A DNA stretch of 46,776 bases from a virus: positions 1-46,776 of IMG/VR virus record IMGVR_UViG_3300044946_000016; one strand, written 5' to 3'. The notes beneath the pieces were generated by a model. The model made no database searches. It saw nothing but the letters and a program-made list of their open reading frames with translations, and was not told the DNA's origin. The translations under genes and the position numbers were made by a program. Below, one piece after another: positions 46,458 through 46,776 of this stretch. Position 1 is the stretch's first letter. Each line of letters begins with the position of its first letter.

Positions 46458-46776
46458 ACGCTTCAATTTGCGCAAGAGGTTGGCTTGAGTCGTGGTCGGG
46501 GTCGTGGTCGTGGTCGTGGTCGAGGTCGAGGTCGTGGTCGTGGTCGTGGTCGAGGTCGGGGTCGAGGTCGAGGTCGGGGTCGGGGTCGTGGTCGAGGTCG
46601 GGGTCGGGGTCGTGGTCGAGGTCGAGGTCGTGGTCGTGGTCGTGGTCGAGGTCGTGGTCGTGGTCGTGGTCGAGGTCGAGGTCGTGGTCGTGGTCGTGGT
46701 CGAGGTCGGGGTCGAGGTCGAGGTCGTGGTCGTGGTCGAGGTCGAGGTCGTGGTCGTGGTCGTGGTCGAGGTCGGG
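46454..46776 (+). CDS. Ser-X dipeptide repeat protein, 5' part (continues at 1-98)
   Basis: ATG 46454 overlaps the stop of the preceding gene (ATGA). The first residues are MNASICARGWLES and then every second residue is Ser (TCG) with X = Trp, Gly or Arg (NGG), through to the end of the window. The frame is open without stop for 107 codons and, joined on unit phase, would continue to the TAA at 96-98. The encoded Trp/Arg/Gly order varies along the tract. Function unknown. Confidence 0.6.
   Translation, partial: MNASICARGWLESWSGSWSWSWSRSRSWSWSWSRSGSRSRSGSGSWSRSGSGSWSRSRSWSWSWSRSWSWSWSRSRSWSWSWSRSGSRSRSWSWSRSRSWSWSWSRS
46488..46775 (+). repeat. GGTCGN hexanucleotide tract, right end (48 units)
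   Basis: Forty-eight tandem units with only the sixth base variable (A, G or T, never C); the first unit begins with A instead of G. Longer words recur, such as TTTA and TTTAG in the variable position, which shows duplication of groups of units. Bases 46554-46642 are identical to 1-89, and the last seven bases equal the first seven of the window. Confidence 0.95.

Noticed and set aside
46488-46775. Diversity-generating retroelement variable region
   Set aside because: No reverse transcriptase gene and no template repeat were seen; the variation is in a tandem repeat and is better explained by slippage or recombination.
1-46776. Temperate lifestyle genes (integrase, CI/Cro-type repressor pair, attachment site)
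   Set aside because: No tyrosine or serine recombinase motif and no repressor pair were found; the palindromes alone do not show lysogeny.

Overview
The window is almost certainly a whole tailed-phage genome (about 46.8 kb), not a piece of bacterial chromosome. It carries a full head-and-tail set: small and large terminase, lambda-type portal, a protease fused to the major capsid protein, tail assembly chaperone, tape measure and tail proteins. Every gene I can support lies on the + strand, closely packed, usually with ATGA, GTGA, TTGA or TAATG stop/start overlaps. A tape measure without a recognisable sheath suggests a siphovirus. I see no integrase, excisionase or CI-like repressor. The host is probably a member of the Verrucomicrobiota or a relative: secreted and virion proteins are very rich in Asn and Thr, signal peptides end in '-AQ', and many genes lack strong Shine-Dalgarno sites. 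This host call is inference from protein style.

Both ends of the window lie in the same hexanucleotide tract, GGTCGN. The reading frame entering at 46454 is in register with one leaving at 98, so the molecule is probably circular or permuted and broken by assembly inside the repeat. Read circularly, the tract encodes a Ser-X dipeptide repeat protein (X = Trp, Arg or Gly).

Layout: (1) 100-11340 is an early, DNA-metabolism region: ribbon-helix-helix and zinc-ribbon proteins, a Sak4-like ATPase and its likely ssDNA-binding partner, a ParB-like protein, a nuclease-fold protein, MazG-like NTPase, two SF2 helicases, a GIY-YIG homing endonuclease placed between a helicase and a DNA methyltransferase, a RecB/Cas4-like nuclease and a TOPRIM primase. 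(2) 11385-16475 is accessory: HTH protein, exported Asn-rich proteins, DUF5662-like and DUF1376-like proteins, and transmembrane microproteins. (3) 16565-26341 is packaging and head. (4) 26363-41610 is tail, spike, lysis candidates and virion accessory genes, closed by a clear intrinsic terminator at 41667-41701. (5) 41705-46776 is a second early unit: UvrD-like helicase with a histone-H1-like tail, a C5 cytosine methyltransferase, and the repeat-protein pair.

A near-perfect palindrome (core AAAAGGTAATACCTTTT) occurs before the transcription units at 11385, 41986 and 46125, with a half-site at 41718; it looks like a phage operator or promoter element. Other signals that stand out: single-pass membrane microproteins wedged between genes by double stop/start overlaps, a nested hairpin covering both starts of the ParB-like gene, a 22-bp perfect hairpin after the DUF1376 gene, a second diverged copy of the terminase C-terminal tail, and several virion-region proteins with Sec signal peptides, one joining a holin-like segment to a beta-barrel-like domain. 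No endolysin and no DNA polymerase were recognised.
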